Below, piece by piece: positions 26,937 to 35,581 of a stretch of DNA of 64,000 nucleotides (positions are counted from its first letter, which is position 1; every line of letters starts with the position of its first letter). Under the pieces are notes generated by a model. It was not told the origin of the DNA. It ran no database searches and worked only from the letters and a program-made list of their open reading frames with translations. The DNA is from Akkermansiaceae bacterium (GTDB lineage: Bacteria > Verrucomicrobiota > Verrucomicrobiia > Verrucomicrobiales > DEV007). The stretch covers positions 124,001-188,000 of the forward strand of contig JACKQE010000005.1 in assembly GCA_024233005.1 (NCBI GenBank), given 5' to 3'. The translations under genes and the position numbers were made by a program.

Positions 26937-29057
26937 ATGTCGTCCTTTGTCATCGCCATCTTTCTCAGTGCATTCCTGCTCTTCCAGGTTCAGCCCATCG
27001 TGGCCCGCGTCATCCTGCCCTGGTATGGTGGCAGTCCGGCGGTGTGGACGACCTGCCTGCTGTTCTTCCAGGCCGGCCTGCTTGTCGGTTATGGATATGC
27101 CCACGCATTGGTCAGCCTGCTGCGGCGTCATCCGTCATGGCAGTGCGGCATTCATGCCGGGCTAGTTCTCCTGTCGTTGCTGAGTTTGCCGGTTATGCCG
27201 CCGGAATCGTGGAAGCCGGTCACGTCCGGAGCGAACCCGGTCGATGACATCCTGCTGCTGTTGGCACGGACAGTGGGCCTGCCTTATATCGTGATCTCGG
27301 CTTCAGGGCCATTGCTCCAGCATTGGTTCGCCCGGGCCGCTGCAGGGCGGTCTCCCTACCGGCTCTATGCGGTCTCGAATGCCGGATCGCTGATTGGGTT
27401 GATCAGTTATCCTTTTCTGGTCGAGCCTTCCCTTCGGCTGGGGCAGCAGTCCTGGCTGTGGACCGGGGGGTATCTGGTGTATGGAGTCCTGGTGGCTGCC
27501 TGCGCATGGGTGCTTCTCCGGAGGGCTCCCTGCGCCGGGGAAGTGGACCCTCCCGGAATCACGGAGCCGGAGGTGACTTCGGCTGGCAATTGGACCGACC
27601 GCGTTCTCTGGGTGGCTCTGGCGGCCTGTAGTTCGATGCTGCTGCTTTCGACGACGAACCAGATGTGCCAGGACGTGGCGGTGGTCCCATTTCTCTGGGT
27701 GTTGCCACTCAGTTTGTATCTGGTTTCATTCATCATCAGTTTCGACCATTCCCGCTGGTACCGGCGTTTGATTTGGATGCCCTACACGGCGGTCTCGATC
27801 GGAGCGGTGATGACGATGATCTACCTGGATGTCGGTTCCGCGGACTTGAATCCTCACCTCGCCCTCCAGGTCGTCCTCTACTGTTTTGCGCTCTTTTCAG
27901 GCTGCATGGTGTGCCATGGGGAACTGGTCCGGCTCAAGCCGGCGAGCGATCACCTCACAGGATTTTACCTCGCGATTTCTCTCGGCGGCGCGCTGGGGGG
28001 GATGATGGTCAGCTTGGTGGCGCCACAGTTGTTTTCCGGCTACTGGGAGTTCTACCTTGCGTTGGTGATCCTCGCGGGGTTGATGGTTCTGACTGTTCTG
28101 CGGGATCGGAAGGCTTTTCGTTGGGCACCCTTGGCGTGGTCCTGTGCCGTATTTTTGGCAGCTGGTGCCGCGATGTTGATCATGACCAGTCTTTGGATTG
28201 TCCGGGAATCGGGGGAGGGGGTGGTGGCCCGGGCACGCAGTTTCTACGGGGTTTTGCGGGTCAAAGAGCGGTCTGCCCTCGTGGGTGAAGAATGGCTTAC
28301 GGAGCGCAGCCTGCTGCATGGACGGATCAGTCATGGACGGCAGTATCCCGGCAGCGATCTGGAGCACCTGGCCACGACCTATTACAGTGAAGGAAGCGGT
28401 CCTGACGCGTTGTTTGCCTCGCATCCGGCCCGGAATAATAACGGAACTCCATTGAAATACGGAGTCATTGGTCTTGGAACCGGCACCTTGGCGGCCTATG
28501 CGCGGAACGGTGACACGGTGCGGATATATGAGATCAATCCGCAAGTGGAACGCTTCTCGCGCACGCACTTCACCTACTTGAGGGACTGCCAGGGCACCGT
28601 GGAAGTGGTGCCCGGCGATGCCCGCATTTCACTCACCCAGGAATTGGCGGCTGGTAATTCCGGGGAGTTTGATTTTCTGTTTGTTGATGCCTTCAGCGGC
28701 GATGCCATCCCGATTCACCTCATCACGAGGGAGGCCTGTGAACTGTATTTCCGTCATTTGAAACCGGGCGGGGTGCTGGCCATTCACACCACAAACACCC
28801 ATCTGAATCTGACCGATCCGGTCCGCACCATGGCGCGCACTTTGGAGGCGGACAACCTGCAGGTGGAGCATGTTCCAGAACCGGACGGCGGCGGGGCGGA
28901 CGACTATTCCCAATGGGTGCTGGTCAGCCGTGATCAGACGTTTCTCAATCAGTTGCGAAAGCAGGGATGGGCAACCGAATGGGAGCGCGAGGCCAAAAGC
29001 ATTCTGTGGACCGATGACTACAGCAACCTTTGGCAGGTGTTGAATTGGAATAACTGA
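26937..29057 (+). CDS. Fused membrane/spermidine-synthase-like protein
   Basis: A 706-residue fusion. The N-terminal part (1 to about 420) has about ten membrane helices in an MFS-like arrangement, with FLLFQVQPIVARVILPWYGGSPAVW at the start, a phrase shared by this family. The C-terminal part is a class-I methyltransferase-like fold of polyamine synthases: YGVIGLGTGTLAAYA near 505, VRIYEINPQVE near 530, VVPGDAR near 560 and FLFVDAFSGDAIP near 583. Several polyamine-binding residues of true SpeE are not obvious, so catalysis is uncertain. It converges with the kinase gene. Confidence 0.87.
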   Translation: MSSFVIAIFLSAFLLFQVQPIVARVILPWYGGSPAVWTTCLLFFQAGLLVGYGYAHALVSLLRRHPSWQCGIHAGLVLLSLLSLPVMPPESWKPVTSGANPVDDILLLLARTVGLPYIVISASGPLLQHWFARAAAGRSPYRLYAVSNAGSLIGLISYPFLVEPSLRLGQQSWLWTGGYLVYGVLVAACAWVLLRRAPCAGEVDPPGITEPEVTSAGNWTDRVLWVALAACSSMLLLSTTNQMCQDVAVVPFLWVLPLSLYLVSFIISFDHSRWYRRLIWMPYTAVSIGAVMTMIYLDVGSADLNPHLALQVVLYCFALFSGCMVCHGELVRLKPASDHLTGFYLAISLGGALGGMMVSLVAPQLFSGYWEFYLALVILAGLMVLTVLRDRKAFRWAPLAWSCAVFLAAGAAMLIMTSLWIVRESGEGVVARARSFYGVLRVKERSALVGEEWLTERSLLHGRISHGRQYPGSDLEHLATTYYSEGSGPDALFASHPARNNNGTPLKYGVIGLGTGTLAAYARNGDTVRIYEINPQVERFSRTHFTYLRDCQGTVEVVPGDARISLTQELAAGNSGEFDFLFVDAFSGDAIPIHLITREACELYFRHLKPGGVLAIHTTNTHLNLTDPVRTMARTLEADNLQVEHVPEPDGGGADDYSQWVLVSRDQTFLNQLRKQGWATEWEREAKSILWTDDYSNLWQVLNWNN

Positions 29058-29087
29058 GACGGCGTCACCGCCGACCGGTCACCCGGA

Positions 29088-31895
29088 TCAAGGCTTGGAA
29101 GCCTCCTGACGGGAGAGATTCTCGCGGAATTGCTTCACCTCCAAGGCTTCCAGCAGTTTTTCCTGTCCGGCGAATTCATCCTGCAAGGCGAGCAGGGCAC
29201 GGTCATACTGGGCCACGAGAATTTCCTCATCTTTCCGCCGTTGTTCCTCGTACCCCAGGCGGGTCTGGCGATAAGTGCGGCGGAGAGCGAGGAGAGTTTC
29301 GCTCGTTCCGGGGGCGTCGGTGGGCGGAATGTTCCTGGTTTCTTGGACGGTCCGACCTTCCTCGGTCAGAGCGGCGACCAACCCGGCATTTGCTTCCGCT
29401 TCGGCTTTCAGCAGGGCATTTTTGAGATGCTCCAGGTAGTAGGTGTTGAGTTTGAGCAGGGATTCGTCGAACGGCCCCGAGACTCGCTCGGCATAAGCTT
29501 TTTCCAGGGTGCCCTGCAGGGTTGCGATGCGCTCCCCGGCTTCGGTGACCGGCTTGGCGAGCTCCGTCTCCGGTTCCGGGGTGGGGGTCTCTTGGGCGGG
29601 TAGGGAGACCACCGCCACTGGATTGGGGCCGTCAGGAGTGGAGGGAATTTTTTTGACAGGCTTGTCATCCGGTTTCCAGACGAGGGCGAACTCTTTGGTC
29701 AGAAGGATGCGGGAATCGCGCAGGCGTTCGCCCATCCCCATGCCAATGCCCGGGCCTCCATTGGACGGTTGGGCTCCCCGTGGAGGGCGGATCAGCCACC
29801 GGCCTGATTCCTCGAGCCTGACGGCGATGGCCGCGCCCGCGGGGAGTAGCGCGTCGGCCGTCTCCTTACCGTAAGAGATGGCCTCGGGTTCCGGAGATTC
29901 CCAGATCATCCCGGCACCATCCACAAGAAGGGCATAGGCGCCGTAGGGATTGGCGACCACCGCGCTGGCAAGGATCCCCGGAGGGGCCGGAACTGGGGGG
30001 CTGCCTTGGATGGTTCCCCAGATGCGGAGCCTCCCGTCGCGGAGCAAGGCCAGACTCAGGTCTCCACCGGCTGCGATCGCCTTCACCGGACCGAGATCGG
30101 AGGGGACGAGAGCGGCTGGAGAGGTTCCCCAACCGAGGACCTCACCGGATGGCGTCATCGCCAGAGAATGGCCGGACCCGGCGGCGAGGGAGGCCACCGG
30201 CGGGAGTCCGGCGGGGAGGTCACACTGGCCCAGCGAGTTGTCCCCCCAGGCGTGAACGGTGCCGTCCTCGAGGAGGGCGAGAATATGACGACCTCCCACG
30301 GCCACTTCGGTAACCGGTTGACCGGCGACGGTGGGCGGAACCTCGGTTTGATGGTAGGTGTCGTCGCCCCACACGACCAGGTTGCCATCATGTTCCAAAG
30401 CCACGGCGAAAGCCTCCGCGGGGAGTCGGTTTTCCGTCAAGGTGAAGCCAAGCCAGAGATCCCGGACATGCCGAAGCTTGGGCGGGACTTCCCGCAACGG
30501 GTTGCTTCCGGCCTTTTCGCGGTCAAAAGGCAGGAAGGTCACGCGTCCGGCTCCCTCGTTGGGGGGGAGTTTCCCCGGGTAGGCGCTTCCCGGGCGTTTC
30601 ATGCCGAGCTTGTCGCGGAAGGCGGCGAGCCCGGGACGCTCTGCCGGATCTGCCGGGCGCGATCTTGCCGGGGGGACTTCAGTCGGAGGATCGCCTTTCT
30701 TTGGCGGAAGATCCGGACCTGGAGGGGGGGAAGTGACCGGGGACGGCAGGGTGGCCACCACCTGGTTGGTTTTTTGCTCGAGACGGTCGCGTTCTTTCCT
30801 GCCCGCTAAGGAAATGCCAATCAAGAGGAGGACCACCAGAGCGCCTCCGGCCCAGAGGAGCCGCCAGGGGCGTTTCATCGGATGCGGAGGGGGCGGACCC
30901 GCGACAACGGAGGGATGGCTCGTGGTCGGTTTGGTCAGGCCTCCATGGGTGACGAGACCTTTGCGGGACGCCTGCGCACTTTCACCGACCAGCAGAGCGA
31001 CCGGTTCCTTGGTATGGCTCCGGATCGCGGTGAGCGCGGTGGTAATGTCGGCCGCATCGGCGAAACGGTCTTTTGGCTCCGCTTGCATCGCCCTGAGGAC
31101 GAGCCGGTCAATGCGTTTGTCGCACGCGGGATTGACCTCGCTGGGCAGGGGATAGGCCCCGCGGGGCAGTTTGCCGGTCAGCATTTGGTACATGACGACC
31201 CCAATGGCAAAGATGTCGGCCCGGTGATCGACGGCGAGTTCTCCGGAAATTTGTTCCGGAGCCGCGTAGTCGGGTGTCCCCATCGACAAATTGGTCACGG
31301 TTTGGGGACTGCCGCCCTCGGTTCCGGCGAGTTTGGCGAGCCCGAAGTCGGCAATTTTGACGTTGCCCTCGGAAGTGATGAGAATGTTCGCCGGCTTGAT
31401 GTCCCGGTGCACGATTCCGTGCTGATGGGCGTAGTGCAGGGCGTCGCAGATCTGGGGGATCCATCCATGGAAATGCTCCATGGTCAGTCCTCCGGTGGTC
31501 ATGATGCGGTGCAGGTCGGCGCCCTCCACATACTCCATGACGAAAAACAGGCCGGAAGGGCACTCTCCGAAGTCGTAAACGCCGATGATGTGGGGGTGAC
31601 TGAGTTGGGCCATCGCCTGCGCTTCGCGTTCGAAGCGCTGGGCAAAATCAAACCCCTCCACGTCGGGGAATTCCGGCAGGATTTTCAGGGCCACTTTGCG
31701 GTTCAACTTGCGCTGGACCGCCTTGTAAACCGCACCCATGCCTCCATGGCCCAGGATGCCGAGGATCTCGTACTGGGGCAGGTTGGCCTGGAGCTCCTCC
31801 ACGGTCGGGGCGTGAAAGGCAGGCTCCCCCCGGGAACGCTGGGAAGCGTTCGATGCGGCGGGTTCGTCTGCGGTGATTCCTTCTTCGTCAGGCAC
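29088..31895 (-). CDS. Transmembrane Ser/Thr protein kinase with RCC1 repeats
   Basis: A 935-residue protein. The kinase domain (about 41-300) has GHGGMGAVYKA, the Lys in VALKIL, catalytic VHRDIKPAN near 160, DFGLA near 182 and TPDYAAPEQ. A Pro-rich linker leads to a single membrane helix (about 340-362). The C-terminal part should face the periplasm. It holds RCC1-type repeats (NLVVWGDDTYHQTEVP, TVHAWGDNSLGQC, SLALLRDGRLRIWG, about 500-665), then a Pro/Glu linker and a coiled-coil-like tail (about 780-935). This resembles PknB-type receptor kinases, with an RCC1 propeller as the sensor. It lies downstream of the disordered R/G-rich gene. Confidence 0.9.
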   Translation of the reverse strand: MPDEEGITADEPAASNASQRSRGEPAFHAPTVEELQANLPQYEILGILGHGGMGAVYKAVQRKLNRKVALKILPEFPDVEGFDFAQRFEREAQAMAQLSHPHIIGVYDFGECPSGLFFVMEYVEGADLHRIMTTGGLTMEHFHGWIPQICDALHYAHQHGIVHRDIKPANILITSEGNVKIADFGLAKLAGTEGGSPQTVTNLSMGTPDYAAPEQISGELAVDHRADIFAIGVVMYQMLTGKLPRGAYPLPSEVNPACDKRIDRLVLRAMQAEPKDRFADAADITTALTAIRSHTKEPVALLVGESAQASRKGLVTHGGLTKPTTSHPSVVAGPPPPHPMKRPWRLLWAGGALVVLLLIGISLAGRKERDRLEQKTNQVVATLPSPVTSPPPGPDLPPKKGDPPTEVPPARSRPADPAERPGLAAFRDKLGMKRPGSAYPGKLPPNEGAGRVTFLPFDREKAGSNPLREVPPKLRHVRDLWLGFTLTENRLPAEAFAVALEHDGNLVVWGDDTYHQTEVPPTVAGQPVTEVAVGGRHILALLEDGTVHAWGDNSLGQCDLPAGLPPVASLAAGSGHSLAMTPSGEVLGWGTSPAALVPSDLGPVKAIAAGGDLSLALLRDGRLRIWGTIQGSPPVPAPPGILASAVVANPYGAYALLVDGAGMIWESPEPEAISYGKETADALLPAGAAIAVRLEESGRWLIRPPRGAQPSNGGPGIGMGMGERLRDSRILLTKEFALVWKPDDKPVKKIPSTPDGPNPVAVVSLPAQETPTPEPETELAKPVTEAGERIATLQGTLEKAYAERVSGPFDESLLKLNTYYLEHLKNALLKAEAEANAGLVAALTEEGRTVQETRNIPPTDAPGTSETLLALRRTYRQTRLGYEEQRRKDEEILVAQYDRALLALQDEFAGQEKLLEALEVKQFRENLSRQEASKP

Positions 31896-32002
31896 GGTGA
31901 CTCAATGGGGGGTAATATCCCCCGGATTCAACCCTCTGTCATGCGGAGAGTTCCGCCGCCATTGGGCACGGCATTGCGCGGGGACATGACCCCAAGCCGG
32001 CA

Positions 32003-34186
32003 TTAGGGGGCGACTTCCGTTTCCGGATCCGATCCGGGCGCGGGGTTCTCTTGCGGGGCGACCTCGGGGGAGGCACTTTCCGGCCCGGGCACTGCCTCCT
32101 CGGTCTCCGCGGGGGGGGCCGTCGCCTCGGTAGCGATCACCGGGCTGTTGGAGACCGTCGCGGCCTCCCCCGGGGACTGCTCTGCGCCAACCTCACTCCC
32201 TCCGGCGCTGGCCGGTCCAGAGTCTGAGTCTGCCGTCGCCGATGCTTCCGCGTCCGCTGTTGGCGCCTGGGCTTTGGGGGGAGGGGGCGCCGTTTTGGCG
32301 ATCTCTATCCTGCTGTCGGGATATTCGATGATATAGCCCTCCATGACGAGCCAACGGAGGTCGGAGAGAAGTTCCATTTCGCCGGGAAACGGCTCGCGCA
32401 GGGCGGGGTTCTCCCCCTTTTTGGGAATCACGTAGCCGGGCAGTAGCTTGGCCAACAGGTGCACCACCTTGCCATCGGGCTTGGACCGGACAAAGTCCAC
32501 GATGGACTTGATTCGTTCCGTCAATTCGGCTTCGTCAGGAATGAAGCGTGGCTTGGCCACGGTGACGAAGAGCGCCTTCTTTCCGCGCTTGAAGAAGCGG
32601 AGTCCCTGGCTTTCGAAGGCCGTGCACAATTCTTGAATCAGCTTGAGAGGGAATCCCCGGCGTTGCTGTTCGGTCTCGTGGCGCAGTTTTTCAAGGAGCG
32701 CATGGGAGAGCAGACGTCCGGGAACATCTCCGGCGACAAACGCCTCGTTGGTCTGGCGGACGGCATCATCCGCAAAATGGGTTCTGAAATGGCGTTCCAC
32801 CTCCTCCTGGGATCGCAGAACTTCCCTTGGGGCGGCCGGGGGTTCCGGTGCGGAGGCCATTTCCGCCGCGATCTCGGTAATGTCTTCGACCGGATCCGCA
32901 GGGGCCTCCGCGGCGGATTCTCCTGTCCCAGCGGTGGCAGGCTCGTCCTCGGCTGCTTCGGGAGCCTCCTCGGGAGCCCCTTCGGAAACGGTTTCTGGTG
33001 TCGTCTCCCCGTCCTGAATGTCAGCAACGGGCAAGGTGTCGGCGGCTTCGGTTACCGGGGCAGCGGAGCTTTCAAGGGATGGGTCCGCCTCCACTGACGG
33101 TTCGGCGGGCGCATGGGCGGCTTCCGCGGCAGCCTTCTCCGCGGCTTCTTTCTCTGCGGCGGCTTTGGCCTCAGCGAGACGGGCCGCGATCCGCGCGTAG
33201 CGCTCCTCCTGGCTCAGCGCGGTGTAGTGCCGGACTTTGGTGACGAGTTCTTTCCACTTCTCCAATGTCTCCGGATCCTTGCGGATCTCAATCCTCGATT
33301 TGTAGCGCTCCAGAGGCATGTCGGAGTAACGCTCGCGGTGCAGGCGTTGCAGATTGCGCTGGTAATCGTGGTGATTGGGGGGGCCCAGAATGCGCCCGCT
33401 CAATCCGCAGACCGCGACCGCCGGGAAATTGCCCTTGGGAGGATCAATGACCACATCCTCGACATCGTAATATTCGCGGAGGATCCGGGTTTTGGAGGCG
33501 TGATTGATGGCTTCCTCACGGGCCAACCAAACCGAACCATCGGCGGGACAATAGAAAAGGGTCGATGGCTCGATGACTGGCGTTTCGCCCTGCTTCGATT
33601 TGTGGGGACGGAAAATGACGGTGTAGCGGTCACGGGATCCCATCACCATGCGGGCCACATCGAAGATGGGGTAGGCACGCCCGGTGGAGCGGATGTGCTT
33701 GGCCAGGGCATCGACGGCCTGCTTGGTGGGACGGAGAATGACATCCACCCCGGGGAGGGGATCCGCCATCTGGGGGGGCGGACCTTTATGGCGACCCGGG
33801 TGGCCTCCCCGGCGGTCACCTTGGTAGGGGCCTTTCCCTTGTCTTTGGGGGCCGTCTTTCCAAGGCGGGCGGGGCCCTCCTGGACCTCTCCCGCCATCTC
33901 GGGCGGGGCCACCGGCTCCCGGTCCGCGGTGGTCGGAGGGCTGGCGTGGTCCGCGGTCCGAGGGCGGTCGGCTGTCCCGACCCCGGTCCTGTCCCCGGCC
34001 CCGGTCATCCCTGCGGTTTTTGTCGAAAGGGCGCCGATCTCGTGCGGGGCGGTCGGCAGTGCCGTAATCCGCCTGATCCTCTGAGACCCTGGGGGCTCCC
34101 GGTTCGCCGGCCATCTTTTCCAGATCGGAGGCCCAATTGGGCATGAGATCGCGGGCTGACAACCCGAACGATTCTTTATCGCTCAT
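32003..34186 (-). CDS. Large uncharacterised protein with R/G/D-rich disordered N-terminus
   Basis: A 727-residue protein I do not recognise. Residues about 50-145 are low complexity (Arg, Gly, Asp, Pro; RDDRGRGQDRGRDSR), like RGG RNA-binding tails. A folded domain follows (about 150-330, with DVILRPTKQAVDALAKHI and FYCPADGSVWLAREEAINHA). Next is an Ala/Glu-rich linker (about 330-460) and a second folded unit (about 470-630, with VERHFRTHFADDAVRQTNEAF and LRFFKRGKKALFVTVAKPRF). The tail is again disordered. A nucleic-acid-binding role is inference from composition. It has the same orientation as the downstream kinase, 107 bp away. Confidence 0.6.
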   Translation of the reverse strand: MSDKESFGLSARDLMPNWASDLEKMAGEPGAPRVSEDQADYGTADRPARDRRPFDKNRRDDRGRGQDRGRDSRPPSDRGPRQPSDHRGPGAGGPARDGGRGPGGPRPPWKDGPQRQGKGPYQGDRRGGHPGRHKGPPPQMADPLPGVDVILRPTKQAVDALAKHIRSTGRAYPIFDVARMVMGSRDRYTVIFRPHKSKQGETPVIEPSTLFYCPADGSVWLAREEAINHASKTRILREYYDVEDVVIDPPKGNFPAVAVCGLSGRILGPPNHHDYQRNLQRLHRERYSDMPLERYKSRIEIRKDPETLEKWKELVTKVRHYTALSQEERYARIAARLAEAKAAAEKEAAEKAAAEAAHAPAEPSVEADPSLESSAAPVTEAADTLPVADIQDGETTPETVSEGAPEEAPEAAEDEPATAGTGESAAEAPADPVEDITEIAAEMASAPEPPAAPREVLRSQEEVERHFRTHFADDAVRQTNEAFVAGDVPGRLLSHALLEKLRHETEQQRRGFPLKLIQELCTAFESQGLRFFKRGKKALFVTVAKPRFIPDEAELTERIKSIVDFVRSKPDGKVVHLLAKLLPGYVIPKKGENPALREPFPGEMELLSDLRWLVMEGYIIEYPDSRIEIAKTAPPPPKAQAPTADAEASATADSDSGPASAGGSEVGAEQSPGEAATVSNSPVIATEATAPPAETEEAVPGPESASPEVAPQENPAPGSDPETEVAP

Positions 34187-34322
34187 AAAACAAACAGACG
34201 GTGGGACTGGGGAGGAAGTGCCTCTGACAGGCGGGGGTGAAGTGTTTCAGCTTCCAACATAGCACAAGGGGCCATGGAAACCGCAGGGATTCTATGTCAA
34301 TTGCGCGAATAACAAAGTGAAA

Positions 34323-35474
34323 TCACTCTTTTCGAAGCGGGTCGGTGAACCATGTCAAGGGGATGCGGGTGATCCGACCGTGGGTCAGTCCGTTGCCGGT
34401 GGTGCGGTCGCCTGCGCAATGGCCGAGAAGAACCGCATCTCCCACCACTTCCAGAGCGGTGTAGCAATACCAGCCATTGGGGTCGTTGTAGAGGGTGCGA
34501 GATTCCGACCAAGTGGCCCCATCATCCAGAGAGACTGCGGCACTGAGCGGGGTGCGCCTCCCCCGCAGGGACGGATCAATCTGGGAATGGTCATTCCACA
34601 CAGCGAGCAATCCGCCCTTTCCGGGCAGGCGTTTGATGGTGGCCGGACTGGTGGGGGAGCTGAGCCGCGGGGCTGGCTGAAAGTCACCGAAGGTGTCTCC
34701 GCCATCGGTCGACCGAGTGACAAATTGACTTCCTCCGGTGGTGCGGCAGTAGAGGAGCACCGCGTCATCACTCAGTTCGACGGCTCCGGGTTCCTGCAAA
34801 GAAACCACTTTGCCGTCAATCTGCGGGCTGGGCCGTTCGCTGCGACTCGATCGCCAGGTCTTGCCGGAATCATCCGAGATCCAGCACAGGATGGTGGCGT
34901 CTCCGTGGAATTTCGGTCGGGCCGGGTCCGTGTGGCGGGCGGAAGGAAGTAGCAATCTGCCCGATTTGAGGACGCAGAGGCGGTCATTGTTGACCACGTA
35001 GTAGCCCACCAGAGCATCCGGAATGATCCCGACGGGCGCGGACCAGGTCTGCCCTTCGTCGGCGGAGTATCGCAGGACTGGTCGGCAGTCGGTCCAGGAA
35101 TTTTTTCGCAGATAGAGCAGGGCGATCCGCTGGTCGGGCAGGCGTTCGAGGGAAACCGACATGATGTTTTCCCCCCCTTCATTGGCGAGGACGAGAGCAT
35201 CAGCGGTGGTCCAGGTGCGTCCGCCATCGGAGGAATCCCGCGCCGCAAGATGGGCCGGGGCATTGTCCGCGCCTCCGCTGCCGGTGAAGTGCGTGTAGAT
35301 GAAACGGATTCGGCCGTCCTTCAGCTGGATGAAATCGCCCTCGCTGTTGCGCGGATTGTCCGGGCCGGGTGGCAATTCAAGGACGGCAGTGGGGCCATCC
35401 GGCCCGGCGGCCCGGATCCTGGCGGGGAAGAGGACGATGAGAACGAGGACGAGAAAATGTGGAATCCTTTTCAT
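34323..35474 (-). CDS. Exported sialidase-like (BNR/Asp-box) protein
   Basis: A 383-residue protein from the ATG at 35474 with a Sec signal (1 to about 22, RIRAAG). At least five Asp-boxes (S-x-D-x-G-x-T-W type) are visible: DSSDGGRTW, SADEGQTW, SDDSGKTW, STDGGDTF and SLDDGATW. They mark a six-bladed sialidase-type propeller. Family members hydrolyse sialic acid or other exposed sugars; PVC genomes carry many paralogues of unknown specificity. It is in the same direction as the upstream VWA gene, 107 bp apart. Confidence 0.87.
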   Translation of the reverse strand: MKRIPHFLVLVLIVLFPARIRAAGPDGPTAVLELPPGPDNPRNSEGDFIQLKDGRIRFIYTHFTGSGGADNAPAHLAARDSSDGGRTWTTADALVLANEGGENIMSVSLERLPDQRIALLYLRKNSWTDCRPVLRYSADEGQTWSAPVGIIPDALVGYYVVNNDRLCVLKSGRLLLPSARHTDPARPKFHGDATILCWISDDSGKTWRSSRSERPSPQIDGKVVSLQEPGAVELSDDAVLLYCRTTGGSQFVTRSTDGGDTFGDFQPAPRLSSPTSPATIKRLPGKGGLLAVWNDHSQIDPSLRGRRTPLSAAVSLDDGATWSESRTLYNDPNGWYCYTALEVVGDAVLLGHCAGDRTTGNGLTHGRITRIPLTWFTDPLRKE

Positions 35475-35581
35475 GACGAGAACGGCCGACCTATCATAGC
35501 CCTTTCCCGGTCCCGATGACAATGGCTTTTGGTTGTTTGGACCATGGGTGAAACCGTTGGTTGCCATGCGAGAAGGAAAAT

